A DNA stretch of 64,000 bases from ChocPot-Mid sp043804925 (lineage in GTDB: Bacteria; Bacteroidota; Ignavibacteria; Kapaibacteriales; UBA2268). Below, piece by piece: positions 34,376 through 42,565 of this stretch. The DNA is taken from assembly GCA_043804925.1 (NCBI GenBank), contig JAZDIP010000094.1, forward strand, positions 1 through 64,000, in the 5' to 3' direction. Numbering within the stretch: the stretch's first letter is position 1; each line of letters begins with the position of its first letter. The notes beneath the pieces were generated by a model, which was not told the origin of the DNA, did no database searches, and saw nothing but the letters and a program-made list of their open reading frames with translations. A program made the position numbers and the translations under genes.

Positions 34376-36463
34376 ATGTCAAAAGTTTTAATTGTTGATG
34401 ATGAAAAGGAATTCCGGGAGTCTCTTTCTAATCGCTTGAAAGTTAGAGGATACGAAAACATTACATTACCTGATGGTGAGGATGCATTAAAAGTTACCAG
34501 AATTGACAAGGATATTGATGTTGTAATACTTGACAGGAAAATGCCCGGATTATCCGGTGAACAGGTTTTAAAGGAAATTAAGTCTTATAGCCCTGAAATT
34601 CAGGTTATTATGCTGACCGGGCATGGTAGTACGGAATCCGCAATGGCTGTTGGAAAACTTGATGCCTTTCGTTACATTCAGAAACCTTGTGAGCTTGACA
34701 AACTTATTGAAATTATTGAAGAAGCCAGAAAAGCTACTGTCAGAGCCAAAGTACAACAAGAAATACCAATAATAGAAAAAGATTCTTTTTGGAAGTGGTT
34801 CGTTGGTAATCATAATTTTAGGCCCGGTTTTATCATCGTGGGCATAATGATTTTTATTGGTATAATAACTATGCCTACTCCTAAGAAACTAACTGAAATT
34901 TTGTCTTTTCAAAAAACAGTAACTATTATAGATTCGCTTTCACCCGAAGCGAGACTGCATGAAGTTAACCTTGGCTACAAGGATTATACAAAGATGAAAA
35001 AGGATAATTCGATAACCGATTATTATAGTAGTAAGTTCAAGTTAGGAAAGCAAAAGGATAAAAAGGGAAATGAAATTAAAGATAAAGATGGCAGAGAAGT
35101 ATACAAACTTACCGTAGATGAAGCATGCTTCAGAGCAAAAGTAATGTTAGGAATTTTAGTGATAGCCGCCCTGTTTTGGGCAACAGGAGCTATACCAATC
35201 GGTATAACAGCATTGTTGGTTGGTATGTTTATGTATTTCTTTAATATAATGAATCCCGATGATGTTGCATCAGCTTATGGAAAGGATTCTGTTGTTTTTA
35301 TTTTTGGAATCCTTGCGGTTGCTGTTGCAATTCACAAAACGGGATTAGATAGGAGAATAGGCGTCTTGCTGATGAAACCTACCAAAAATCTATTATTATA
35401 TTTATTTTTATTTCTGCCTATGCTAGGAATCGCATGTTCATTTCTTTCGGAACATGCAATGGTGGCATTCATGATGCCTATATTGATGATGATATATGCA
35501 TCTTCAACTCAGGCAGCCGGAGTAAAAGAAGACCCAAAACTTGCAATATTATTAGTTCTGTCTTTGAACTTTGCAGCGAATCTTGGTGGACCAGGTTCTC
35601 CTGCCGCAGGAGGCAGGAACTCTGTAATGATGGGTATATTAGCTGATTATGGCGGTTCCCCGAGTTTTGGACAATGGGTAATGTATGGACTTCCATTTGT
35701 ACCTGTGGCAGCTATTGCAGTAGGTATCTATTTTTATATAGTCTGTTACAGAAAAATGAAGGTTAAGAAGCTAAATATTTCGACAATAGTAAATCAGGCA
35801 AATCACAAAATTGGTCCCATGACTAAAACAGAATATGTTACTGCTGCAATTATGATATTGCTAATAACTCTTTGGGTGATGTCAGGAGAAGATGGTAAAT
35901 GGGGAATGGGAGGACCTGTTATATTAGCAATAGTGTTAATGAATGTTTTTGGGATTCTGACATGGCGTGATGTATCCAAGATACAATGGGAGGTTGTTGC
36001 TTTGTATGCAGGTGCTACTGCTATGGGTAGTGGCTTGGCATCTACAGGAGTAGCTTTATATTTGGCTGATTCAGTTGTTTCTATCTTACCTGATTTTATG
36101 AGAACGGGAGAAGGATTAGCCATTGCATCAAGCTTCATAACTGGAATAATGACAAACTTTATGAGCGATGGAGCTACCGTAGCAACATTAGGACCTATAA
36201 CAGTACCTATGGCAACAATATCCGGTACAAATCCCTGGATGGTTGGGCTTGCCACTGCTTTTGCCTCATCTTTTGCCCATATGTTTTTGCCGGGTACTCC
36301 AAACAATGCAATTGTTTTTGCTCTTGCAAAAAATCCTATAACGGGAGAGAAAGTGTTTACATTAGGTGATTTGGCTAAGCATGGATTTTTTGTTATTTTA
36401 ATTTCTTTTGCTGTGCTGTGGATTTGGCTTATTTTCGGATATTGGCAGTGGATTGGATTTTAA
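34376..36463 (+). CDS. Receiver domain fused to SLC13/DASS-type anion transporter, module 2
   Basis: 695 residues. The receiver (1-122) has VDDEKEF, phospho-acceptor Asp53 in VILDRKMPG, Thr81 in MLTGHGS and Lys103 in IQKPCE. After the first membrane helix there is an extra hydrophilic region (about residues 175-250, many Lys/Asp) not present in the module 1 protein. The DASS core follows: LFWATGAIPIGITALL, hairpin SFLSEHAMVAFMMPI, NLGGPGSPAAGGRN, second hairpin NFMSDGATVATLGPI, FLPGTPNNAIVF. The two Ser-Asn-Thr positions read Ser-Glu-His and Ser-Asp-Gly, unlike module 1, so the substrate or coupling ion may differ. Confidence 0.9.
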   Translation: MSKVLIVDDEKEFRESLSNRLKVRGYENITLPDGEDALKVTRIDKDIDVVILDRKMPGLSGEQVLKEIKSYSPEIQVIMLTGHGSTESAMAVGKLDAFRYIQKPCELDKLIEIIEEARKATVRAKVQQEIPIIEKDSFWKWFVGNHNFRPGFIIVGIMIFIGIITMPTPKKLTEILSFQKTVTIIDSLSPEARLHEVNLGYKDYTKMKKDNSITDYYSSKFKLGKQKDKKGNEIKDKDGREVYKLTVDEACFRAKVMLGILVIAALFWATGAIPIGITALLVGMFMYFFNIMNPDDVASAYGKDSVVFIFGILAVAVAIHKTGLDRRIGVLLMKPTKNLLLYLFLFLPMLGIACSFLSEHAMVAFMMPILMMIYASSTQAAGVKEDPKLAILLVLSLNFAANLGGPGSPAAGGRNSVMMGILADYGGSPSFGQWVMYGLPFVPVAAIAVGIYFYIVCYRKMKVKKLNISTIVNQANHKIGPMTKTEYVTAAIMILLITLWVMSGEDGKWGMGGPVILAIVLMNVFGILTWRDVSKIQWEVVALYAGATAMGSGLASTGVALYLADSVVSILPDFMRTGEGLAIASSFITGIMTNFMSDGATVATLGPITVPMATISGTNPWMVGLATAFASSFAHMFLPGTPNNAIVFALAKNPITGEKVFTLGDLAKHGFFVILISFAVLWIWLIFGYWQWIGF

Positions 36464-36510
36464 TAAAAAATGTAAAATGTAGAATGTAGAATTTAGAATG
36501 TAGAATGTTA
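36464..36510. repeat. TAGAATG short-word repeat between genes of module 2
   Basis: AAAATGTAGAATGTAGAATTTAGAATGTAGAATG is a run of near-heptamer words directly after the transporter stop codon and before the Shine-Dalgarno of the receiver gene. The same words occur after rpoD at 24414-24438. Confidence 0.75.
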
Positions 36511-36538
36511 AGTGAATAATGAATTTATTGGAGTAAAT

Positions 36539-37027
36539 ATGAATGATAAAATTAAACTTTTGATTGTTGATGATGAAATCAACTTTTTGAATTCGATTGC
36601 ACAACGACTTGAAATGCGGGATTTCGATGTTACTAAAGCTACAAACGGGAATGAAGCTATCAAAGCTGTCAATCAGGATAAATTTGATATTGCACTACTC
36701 GATTTGAAAATGCCCGGTATGGACGGAAAACAAGTTCTGGAAATACTAAAAAGTGAGCATAAATATATCGAAGTGATAATATTGACAGGACATGGTTCAT
36801 TGGAATCGGCTGTTGAATGCACTAAATTGGGTGCTTTCGGCTACCTTCCGAAACCTTATGAACTAGATAAATTATTAGATATTCTCAAAGATGCTTACGA
36901 AACAAGAATGAAAAAAAAGTTCGAGAAAGACAGTGACCGAATTGAAAAGCTAATGAAGATTGCTACGGGAAGCAGTCCCCTAAGTATATTAAGGGAGATG
37001 AGAAAGCTTGATAACGAAGAAAAGTAG
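36539..37027 (+). CDS. Stand-alone receiver protein, module 2
   Basis: 162 residues from ATG 36539-36541, chosen because GGAG lies 5 bp upstream and the protein then aligns end to end with the module 1 receiver; a longer frame adds nine residues made of repeat sequence. Receiver motifs: VDDEINF, phospho-acceptor Asp55 in LLDLKMPG, LTGHGS, LPKPYE. The Lys-rich helical tail (ETRMKKKFEKDSDRIEKL ... MRKLDNEEK) is conserved in place with module 1. No output domain. Confidence 0.9.
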   Translation: MNDKIKLLIVDDEINFLNSIAQRLEMRDFDVTKATNGNEAIKAVNQDKFDIALLDLKMPGMDGKQVLEILKSEHKYIEVIILTGHGSLESAVECTKLGAFGYLPKPYELDKLLDILKDAYETRMKKKFEKDSDRIEKLMKIATGSSPLSILREMRKLDNEEK

Positions 37028-37029
37028 TT

Positions 37030-37050
37030 TTTTTCACGCTATGTGAAAAA
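37030..37050 (+). other. Short perfect hairpin between receiver and kinase genes
   Basis: TTTTTCAC (37030-37037) and GTGAAAAA (37043-37050) form an 8-bp stem with loop GCTAT, in the 40-bp gap before kinase 2. There is no U-tract after it, so it is not a standard terminator; an RNA-processing or attenuation role is possible. Not present in module 1. Confidence 0.5.
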
Positions 37051-37067
37051 TTAACAGGAAACATTAT

Positions 37068-38759
37068 ATGAAAAAAGGGAATGTTAATGGTAATGGTGAT
37101 GTTTATTCCGGAAATATTTTAAGGGATAAGCACTATAAGGATTTGAGGCGAAACCATGCTATTCGTTTATCGTTAACCTATGTTCTACCCTTTATAATTC
37201 TTATTGTTTTTTTTCAATATGAATTTAACATACTTCTTTCCGAAAGTCAATCTCTGCACATGAAAGCTATCGCCGAAAATCAGGCGAATATACTTGGTTT
37301 GTTTTTACGGGAAAGAGTTGTTAATCTTTTAAATTTAATTGATGACCCAAACTTTCAAGTAACTCCCGAGAGCCAGGATTTGAACATATCATTAAAACGT
37401 TTACATATGGATAGCGATGCATTCATAGATTTGGGTTTTTTTGATACTTCCGGAATTCAGATTGCATATTCCGGTCCAATGACTGTTCTCAAAAGGAAAA
37501 ATTATAGCAAAGAGAATTGGTATATTGATTTAAAGAAGTTGGAAAGAAGATATGTTATTACAAATATTTATCTGGGTTTTCGTAACAATCCGCATTTTAC
37601 AATTGCTGTAAACAGAATTATTGATGGAAAATTTTTCGTAATAAAATCTTCTTTAGACCCAAAGAAAATTTATAATTTTATGACCGGAACCGAACAGGCG
37701 GGTGATGTTCATATTTCTATAGTTAATCGTAAAGGCCAGTACCAGCTTGTTTCACCGGATGAAGGGAAAGTCTTGGAAATGTCCTCGATAATTCCAAAAA
37801 TTGATTCTAAAATTGGTATTAGTTCTGCAAAAGTAAAGGGCAAAAAAATTAATTATGCCTATACTTGGGTAGACGAGGTCGACTGGGCGGTTGTGGTTAA
37901 ACGAAAAGCTTCTGAGGAGAGTGTTTGGGATTTACAATCAACTATGATTATTATATCTATATGTATTCTGATTATTCTCTTTATTATGATTTTATATCGT
38001 TCCACTAAAATTGCCCAGATGCAAATAGAGAAGGATATTGCCCGAAGCCAACTTGAGCATGCTTCTAAATTAGCGTCTGTTGGCGAGCTTGCAGGTGGTA
38101 TAGCACACGAAATCAATAATCCTTTGGCTATTATCGCAAGTGAAGTGGGATTGATAAAGGATATGATGGACCCGAAATTTGGTATGAGTAGTTCACCGGA
38201 AGATTTGGATCCTCATCTGGAACATATACATGAGGCAGTTTACAGATGTAGGGATATTACCAGAAAACTTTTAAGCTTTGTCCGGCAGGATGGAATAGAG
38301 TTAAGGCAACATAATATAAATGATATAATCAATGACTTACTGGATGGTTTTTTTGAACATGAGTTTTCAGTTTCAAATATTGAAATTATCAGAAGATTGA
38401 ACAAGAATATTCCAACTATAACTACAGATAGTAATCAGTTTAAACAAGTTTTATTGAATATTATAAACAATGCTGCCGATGCCATTTCTCCTCCCGGGAA
38501 AATTATTATTGGAACCTCATTTGACGGAGAATTTATTGGTATTAGCATTTCGGATACCGGAAAAGGGATTAATGAGGAAGATATAGGTAAAATATTTATG
38601 CCGTTTTTTACTACCAAAGAAGTTGGAAAAGGTACCGGCTTAGGACTATCGGTTAGTTACGGAATTATTAAAAATTTAGGCGGTAATATCGAAGTGGAAA
38701 GTATTTATAGTAAGGGTACTACTTTTACAATAAAGTTGCCCCTATCTATCAATGCCTGA
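37068..38759 (+). CDS. Membrane sensor histidine kinase (dCache-like), module 2
   Basis: 563 residues, the paralog of the 31942-33624 kinase. Membrane helices at about 36-56 and 295-315; periplasmic dCache-like part with AFIDLGFFDTSGIQ, YSKENWYIDL and HFTIAVNRIIDGKFFVIKSS; kinase core with phospho-acceptor His347 in ELAGGIAHEINNPLA, N-box IINNAADAISPPG, DTGKGINEEDI and KGTGLGLSVSYGI. Kinase domains of the two copies are close while the sensor parts differ more, as expected if each detects its own signal. It begins 40 bp after the receiver gene, beyond a small hairpin. Confidence 0.93.
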   Translation: MKKGNVNGNGDVYSGNILRDKHYKDLRRNHAIRLSLTYVLPFIILIVFFQYEFNILLSESQSLHMKAIAENQANILGLFLRERVVNLLNLIDDPNFQVTPESQDLNISLKRLHMDSDAFIDLGFFDTSGIQIAYSGPMTVLKRKNYSKENWYIDLKKLERRYVITNIYLGFRNNPHFTIAVNRIIDGKFFVIKSSLDPKKIYNFMTGTEQAGDVHISIVNRKGQYQLVSPDEGKVLEMSSIIPKIDSKIGISSAKVKGKKINYAYTWVDEVDWAVVVKRKASEESVWDLQSTMIIISICILIILFIMILYRSTKIAQMQIEKDIARSQLEHASKLASVGELAGGIAHEINNPLAIIASEVGLIKDMMDPKFGMSSSPEDLDPHLEHIHEAVYRCRDITRKLLSFVRQDGIELRQHNINDIINDLLDGFFEHEFSVSNIEIIRRLNKNIPTITTDSNQFKQVLLNIINNAADAISPPGKIIIGTSFDGEFIGISISDTGKGINEEDIGKIFMPFFTTKEVGKGTGLGLSVSYGIIKNLGGNIEVESIYSKGTTFTIKLPLSINA

Positions 38760-38825
38760 AAATAAATAAAAGTATAATGAATTTTGTGAAAAGATAAAAA
38801 AAATATTATAAAGGAGAATAATACT

Positions 38826-39356
38826 ATGCAAGATACAACAGCAGAAGATTTGATGATACCATTAGAAAAGTATCCTCATATATCAAATAAAGCTTCAATA
38901 AAGGAAGCCATATCTTTATTTTACCATACAAGGTTGGAGCTAAATGGCAGAACTTCATTAACAAGAGCCATTTTGGTTTTTGACGATGACAATAAATTGT
39001 TGGGAATGGTTCGTCGAAGGGATATTATGCGCGGATTCCAACCGAAATGCTTTTATGGACATTGTGCTACGCATCACCAAATGATATATAAAGTAGAAGA
39101 TGACCCAAATCTGCTCGAAATTGCTTTCGAAAGATTTTATAATGTAATTCAGGATATGGCGAATAGAAGTATAAGTGAAGTGATGATTCGCGTTACCCAC
39201 ACAGTAAACTATGATGACCATATTATTAAAATTATTTATGAAATGACAGACCAGCATTATAGTTTACTACCTGTTTTAAAAAATGGAGAGGTCATTGGGG
39301 TTATTAGGACTGTTGAAGTTATGGACGAAATAAGGAAAACTCTTGAAATAGAATAG
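38826..39356 (+). CDS. CBS-domain pair protein, module 3
   Basis: 176 residues: CBS motifs at about 5-75 (AEDLMIPLEKYPHISNKASI ... KLLGMVRRRDIMRGF) and about 115-172 (SEVMIRVTHTVNYDDHIIKI ... EVIGVIRTVEVMDEI). It is more diverged than the first two and carries a middle insert with Cys and His residues (PKCFYGHCATHHQM), a possible metal site absent from the others. AAAGGAG precedes the ATG. It is 32 bp before the transporter without a receiver. Confidence 0.87.
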   Translation: MQDTTAEDLMIPLEKYPHISNKASIKEAISLFYHTRLELNGRTSLTRAILVFDDDNKLLGMVRRRDIMRGFQPKCFYGHCATHHQMIYKVEDDPNLLEIAFERFYNVIQDMANRSISEVMIRVTHTVNYDDHIIKIIYEMTDQHYSLLPVLKNGEVIGVIRTVEVMDEIRKTLEIE

Positions 39357-39388
39357 TATTTTATTTGAAATAAATCAAGGATATTTTT

Positions 39389-40900
39389 ATGGCAAATGGG
39401 CGAGATAAAACAACTCGGGAAAAAAGAAGAGTATTTTTAGCATCAGGAGAGAGAGTTCCGGTTGACTGGAAGAGGATTTTCTTTATTATCTTAGGATTAG
39501 CATTATTTTTTATTGTATATTTTTCACCAGACTGGGGAGTTGCTATTGACCCGATGGGTAAAGAATTTCCTTTGACAAGAGAAGGCAAAGCTGCAATTGG
39601 ATTATTCTTATTAGCTGCAGTTTGGTGGGTTTTTGAAGTTGTCCCGATTGGTGTAACGGCAATTATGATTGGAGTAGTACAGGCACTTTTCTTAATTCGC
39701 GATCCTCAGGTTGTGTTTACCGATTTTATGGACCCCAGTGTTTGGTTTATTTTTGCTTCAATAGTAATCGGTTTGGCTTTTGCAAAAACCGGATTAACGA
39801 AACGTATGGCATATAAGATGCTGACTTTAGTAGGAGAAAAAACGTCAATGATTTATTTTGGTGCTTTTCTAATGGTAGCAATGCTAACTTTAATAATGGC
39901 TCATACAGCAGTTGCAGCGGCAACCTTTCCTTTATTGATGACGATTTATAGCTTATATAATCCTGAAGGCGGCGTATCAAAATTCGGGAAAGGATTATTT
40001 ATCGGAATGGCTTTTGTTGCAGGAGCAGGAAGTATAATTACATTACTTGGTGCAGCAAGAGGTGCTGTTGCTATCGGTTTCTTCAAAAATATCACCGGTC
40101 AGGAAATTGGTTTTTTTGAATTGTCCTATTATATGCTTCCTGTTGGTGTGATTATGGTCCTGATAATCTGGGCATTTTTAATGATTATGTATAAACCCGA
40201 GAAATCTTCTATCCCGGGATTAAGGGATAAAGTTAAAATGCTAAGTGACCGGCTCGGTGTTATGAATAGAAATGAGTCTTTAACTTTAATTATTGTTTTC
40301 TCCGCCATATTACTTTTAAGTTTAAGGTCATTTGTGCCTTTTTTGGAAACTTTAAATAAAAGCGGAATATTATTGATTACAACCATATCTTTTTTTGTTT
40401 TTAAGATTTTGGATGTGAAAGACCTTGAAGACGTACCATGGAATATAATTCTTCTGTTTGGTGGAGCGATGTGTATAGGTTTTTGCTTGTGGAAAACCGG
40501 TGCTGCGGATTGGATGGCTGTTAACTGGCTTGTTCTGTTTCAAAATTCCGGGTGGTTCATTTTTGTACTTGGCACTGCATTTTTTGTTTTAATGATGACA
40601 AATTTGATTATGAACGTTGCTGCTATAGCCATCACAATGCCTGTTGCAATGGCTACCTGCCAATATTTGGGAGTAGCTCCACATGTGGTTATGTTCTCTT
40701 GTTTGGTTACGGCAGGCATGCCTTTTATGTTACTGATTGGAGCCGCACCTAATGCAATTGCATACGAAAGCCGTCAGTTTACATCGGGAGAATTTTTAAA
40801 AGCCGGTATTCCCATGAGTATCATTTTAATGGTTGTTCTTGGTCTTTTTGTTTGGCTGATTTGGCCTATGATGGGTATGCCTGTATTGATAGCTAAGTAG
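39389..40900 (+). CDS. SLC13/DASS-type anion transporter without receiver domain, module 3
   Basis: 503 residues. The receiver is absent; a 27-residue basic N-terminus (MANGRDKTTREKRRVF) precedes the first membrane helix. DASS features: WWVFEVVPIGVTAIMIG, hairpin MAHTAVAAATFPLL, LLGAARGAVAIGF, second hairpin LIMNVAAIAITMPV, GAAPNAIAYESRQF. The Ser-Asn-Thr positions read Ala-His-Thr and Met-Asn-Val. No receiver or kinase gene follows; instead a carbonic-anhydrase-like gene comes 34 bp later. This looks like a reduced or ancestral form of the module. Confidence 0.9.
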   Translation: MANGRDKTTREKRRVFLASGERVPVDWKRIFFIILGLALFFIVYFSPDWGVAIDPMGKEFPLTREGKAAIGLFLLAAVWWVFEVVPIGVTAIMIGVVQALFLIRDPQVVFTDFMDPSVWFIFASIVIGLAFAKTGLTKRMAYKMLTLVGEKTSMIYFGAFLMVAMLTLIMAHTAVAAATFPLLMTIYSLYNPEGGVSKFGKGLFIGMAFVAGAGSIITLLGAARGAVAIGFFKNITGQEIGFFELSYYMLPVGVIMVLIIWAFLMIMYKPEKSSIPGLRDKVKMLSDRLGVMNRNESLTLIIVFSAILLLSLRSFVPFLETLNKSGILLITTISFFVFKILDVKDLEDVPWNIILLFGGAMCIGFCLWKTGAADWMAVNWLVLFQNSGWFIFVLGTAFFVLMMTNLIMNVAAIAITMPVAMATCQYLGVAPHVVMFSCLVTAGMPFMLLIGAAPNAIAYESRQFTSGEFLKAGIPMSIILMVVLGLFVWLIWPMMGMPVLIAK

Positions 40901-40934
40901 TGAAAAGTGAATAATTAACAATTAGGGATATTAT

Positions 40935-41318
40935 ATGGCTGGAAAAAATAAATTTTGTACGGCAATTAACTGCATGGACGGCAGAACTCAATTGCCAATA
41001 ATTGAGTATATGAAAACTATGTTCAATGCTGACTATGTTGATATGATTACCGAAGCCGGTCCCATTAAGTATCTGTCCGAGCAGGATAACGAGATTATTT
41101 TAAATTCAATTTACGAAAGAATTGATATTTCTATAAACAAACATTTTTCGGAAATAATCGCCGTTGTTGGTCATCAGGATTGTGCAAGAAATCCATTGAC
41201 TAAAATGGAACAAATCAAGCAAATTAATAGGTCTATTTACTTACTAAGGCACAAATATAAAAATTGTAAAATTATTGGTCTTTATGTAAACGAAATTTGG
41301 GAAGTCGAAGAAATTTAA
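40935..41318 (+). CDS. Minimal beta-carbonic-anhydrase-like protein
   Basis: 127 residues, much shorter than a standard beta-carbonic anhydrase (about 200). The zinc ligand pattern is complete: Cys-x-Asp-x-Arg in NCMDGRTQ (about residue 13) and His-x-x-Cys in VVGHQDCARN (about residue 78). The C-terminal strand-helix part is reduced. It could hydrate CO2 or be a zinc protein of the same fold with another role. It is the last gene of the plus-strand cluster, directly after a DASS-type transporter, which makes bicarbonate or a carboxylate a candidate substrate; this is inference only. Confidence 0.75.
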   Translation: MAGKNKFCTAINCMDGRTQLPIIEYMKTMFNADYVDMITEAGPIKYLSEQDNEIILNSIYERIDISINKHFSEIIAVVGHQDCARNPLTKMEQIKQINRSIYLLRHKYKNCKIIGLYVNEIWEVEEI

Positions 41319-41432
41319 AATATTAATATTTGAAGAATATATATCGGTGAATTGAACCTAAGTTTGATTGAAAAAACAAACAATATGAATAAAGTTCAAG
41401 TATTCAATTTATAAGAGAAGTAGATTTCAATA

Positions 41433-42560
41433 TCAAGCATTTTTAATCAGCCATGCTGATAAGAATATGTCAGCTACATTATAACATCCTTGATTGTCAG
41501 CGTAAATTATCTCTTTTTCCTCTAAATTTTTTAATGATAATGCAACCGAACTTGCCTGTCCCAAATTATATTTTGATATGAAATAATTCGATGTGGGTTT
41601 ATCTATTCCCTTTTCCTTGGCTATAGCCGTTAGCAAATTCCATTGATTGTTTGATAATAATTTCCTATAATTGTAATAAATGGTTTCATTTTCCCTTAAA
41701 ATCCTTGAGAATATTTCGTCAATATTTTGTTTATCAATATTCTTCAATTGTAAACTATAGAGTTTATTGCAAATATACTGGACAAAATATGTATGGGTAT
41801 TTGTTTTATCGAGTAAATAATCAATAGTTTCATCATTTATAAGAATATTACCATTATAAAAATTCTTCTGGATAAAATCTGCATATTCATTTTTCTGAAT
41901 GCTTTGCAAATCCATGATTTCCGTACTCTGGTAAAAAGGTTGGTTATGGCTTGTAAACATTGACAATAATGTATGCTTTTGGCTACCCGAAAAAATAAAA
42001 TTTGCATTCCCTGTATTTTGAATATTCGACCTTAAATGTGCTATTAAATTTTGCTCTTTATAATTCATCGCTTGTTGAAACTCATCGAAAGCTATTACAA
42101 AATTCTCATTTTGATTAGAAATATATTTGAAGATTTCATCCACTGTATTAAACAAGTCATCCTCACCTGTTGGTATTGCAGATATAGACGGAGAACCGCT
42201 GATAGAATCATAAGAAATAGTCAGTTTCAAGTTTGAAAAAAATCCGCTGATTGTTTTTAATGCTTTTGATGTCAATAAAGCAGACCCTGAAAAAAGTGAA
42301 AATCCGAATTTTTTAACAAAGCTGTCCAAATCATTTGTTGGCATCATATCTACATAGATGCATACTGAGTTTTTCTTCCGTTTAAGTTTATGGAAAACAT
42401 GTCTTATCAGACCTGTTTTTCCCATCCGTCGTAAGGATATAAGCGTTACATTCCTGCCATTTTCGATAGCATTAATTAGTCGCTCGGTTTCATTCTTCCG
42501 GTCACAAAAGTATTGCGGTCCTTCGTATCCCACTATAATAAATGGATTAAGTACTCTCAT
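41433..42560 (-). CDS. AAA ATPase of the archaeal-ATPase (PF01637-like) type
   Basis: 375 residues. Walker A SLRRMGKTGLI (about 41-51), Walker B NFVIAFDEFQQA (about 155), sensor region FIFSGSQKHTL, then a winged-helix-like C-terminal part (NQWNLLTAIAKEKGIDKPTSNYFISKYNLGQASSVALSLKNLEEKEII) ending in DIFLSAWL. Such ATPase/wHTH proteins are common as lone accessory genes, and their function is mostly unknown. The promoter region carries a perfect 15-bp inverted repeat (42566-42612) that could be its own operator. It converges with the carbonic-anhydrase-like gene. Confidence 0.85.
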   Translation of the reverse strand: MRVLNPFIIVGYEGPQYFCDRKNETERLINAIENGRNVTLISLRRMGKTGLIRHVFHKLKRKKNSVCIYVDMMPTNDLDSFVKKFGFSLFSGSALLTSKALKTISGFFSNLKLTISYDSISGSPSISAIPTGEDDLFNTVDEIFKYISNQNENFVIAFDEFQQAMNYKEQNLIAHLRSNIQNTGNANFIFSGSQKHTLLSMFTSHNQPFYQSTEIMDLQSIQKNEYADFIQKNFYNGNILINDETIDYLLDKTNTHTYFVQYICNKLYSLQLKNIDKQNIDEIFSRILRENETIYYNYRKLLSNNQWNLLTAIAKEKGIDKPTSNYFISKYNLGQASSVALSLKNLEEKEIIYADNQGCYNVADIFLSAWLIKNA

Positions 42561-42565
42561 ATTTC

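Noticed and set aside
35803..36306. 167-codon minus-strand frame inside the second receiver-transporter gene
   Set aside because: Antisense shadow of a confidently assigned membrane protein; no Shine-Dalgarno and no family resemblance.
29048..41318. The cluster as an ordinary two-component operon for C4-dicarboxylate uptake
   Set aside because: Such operons have a DNA-binding regulator; here the receivers are fused to the transporter or stand alone, and the transporter motifs are not those of known dicarboxylate carriers.
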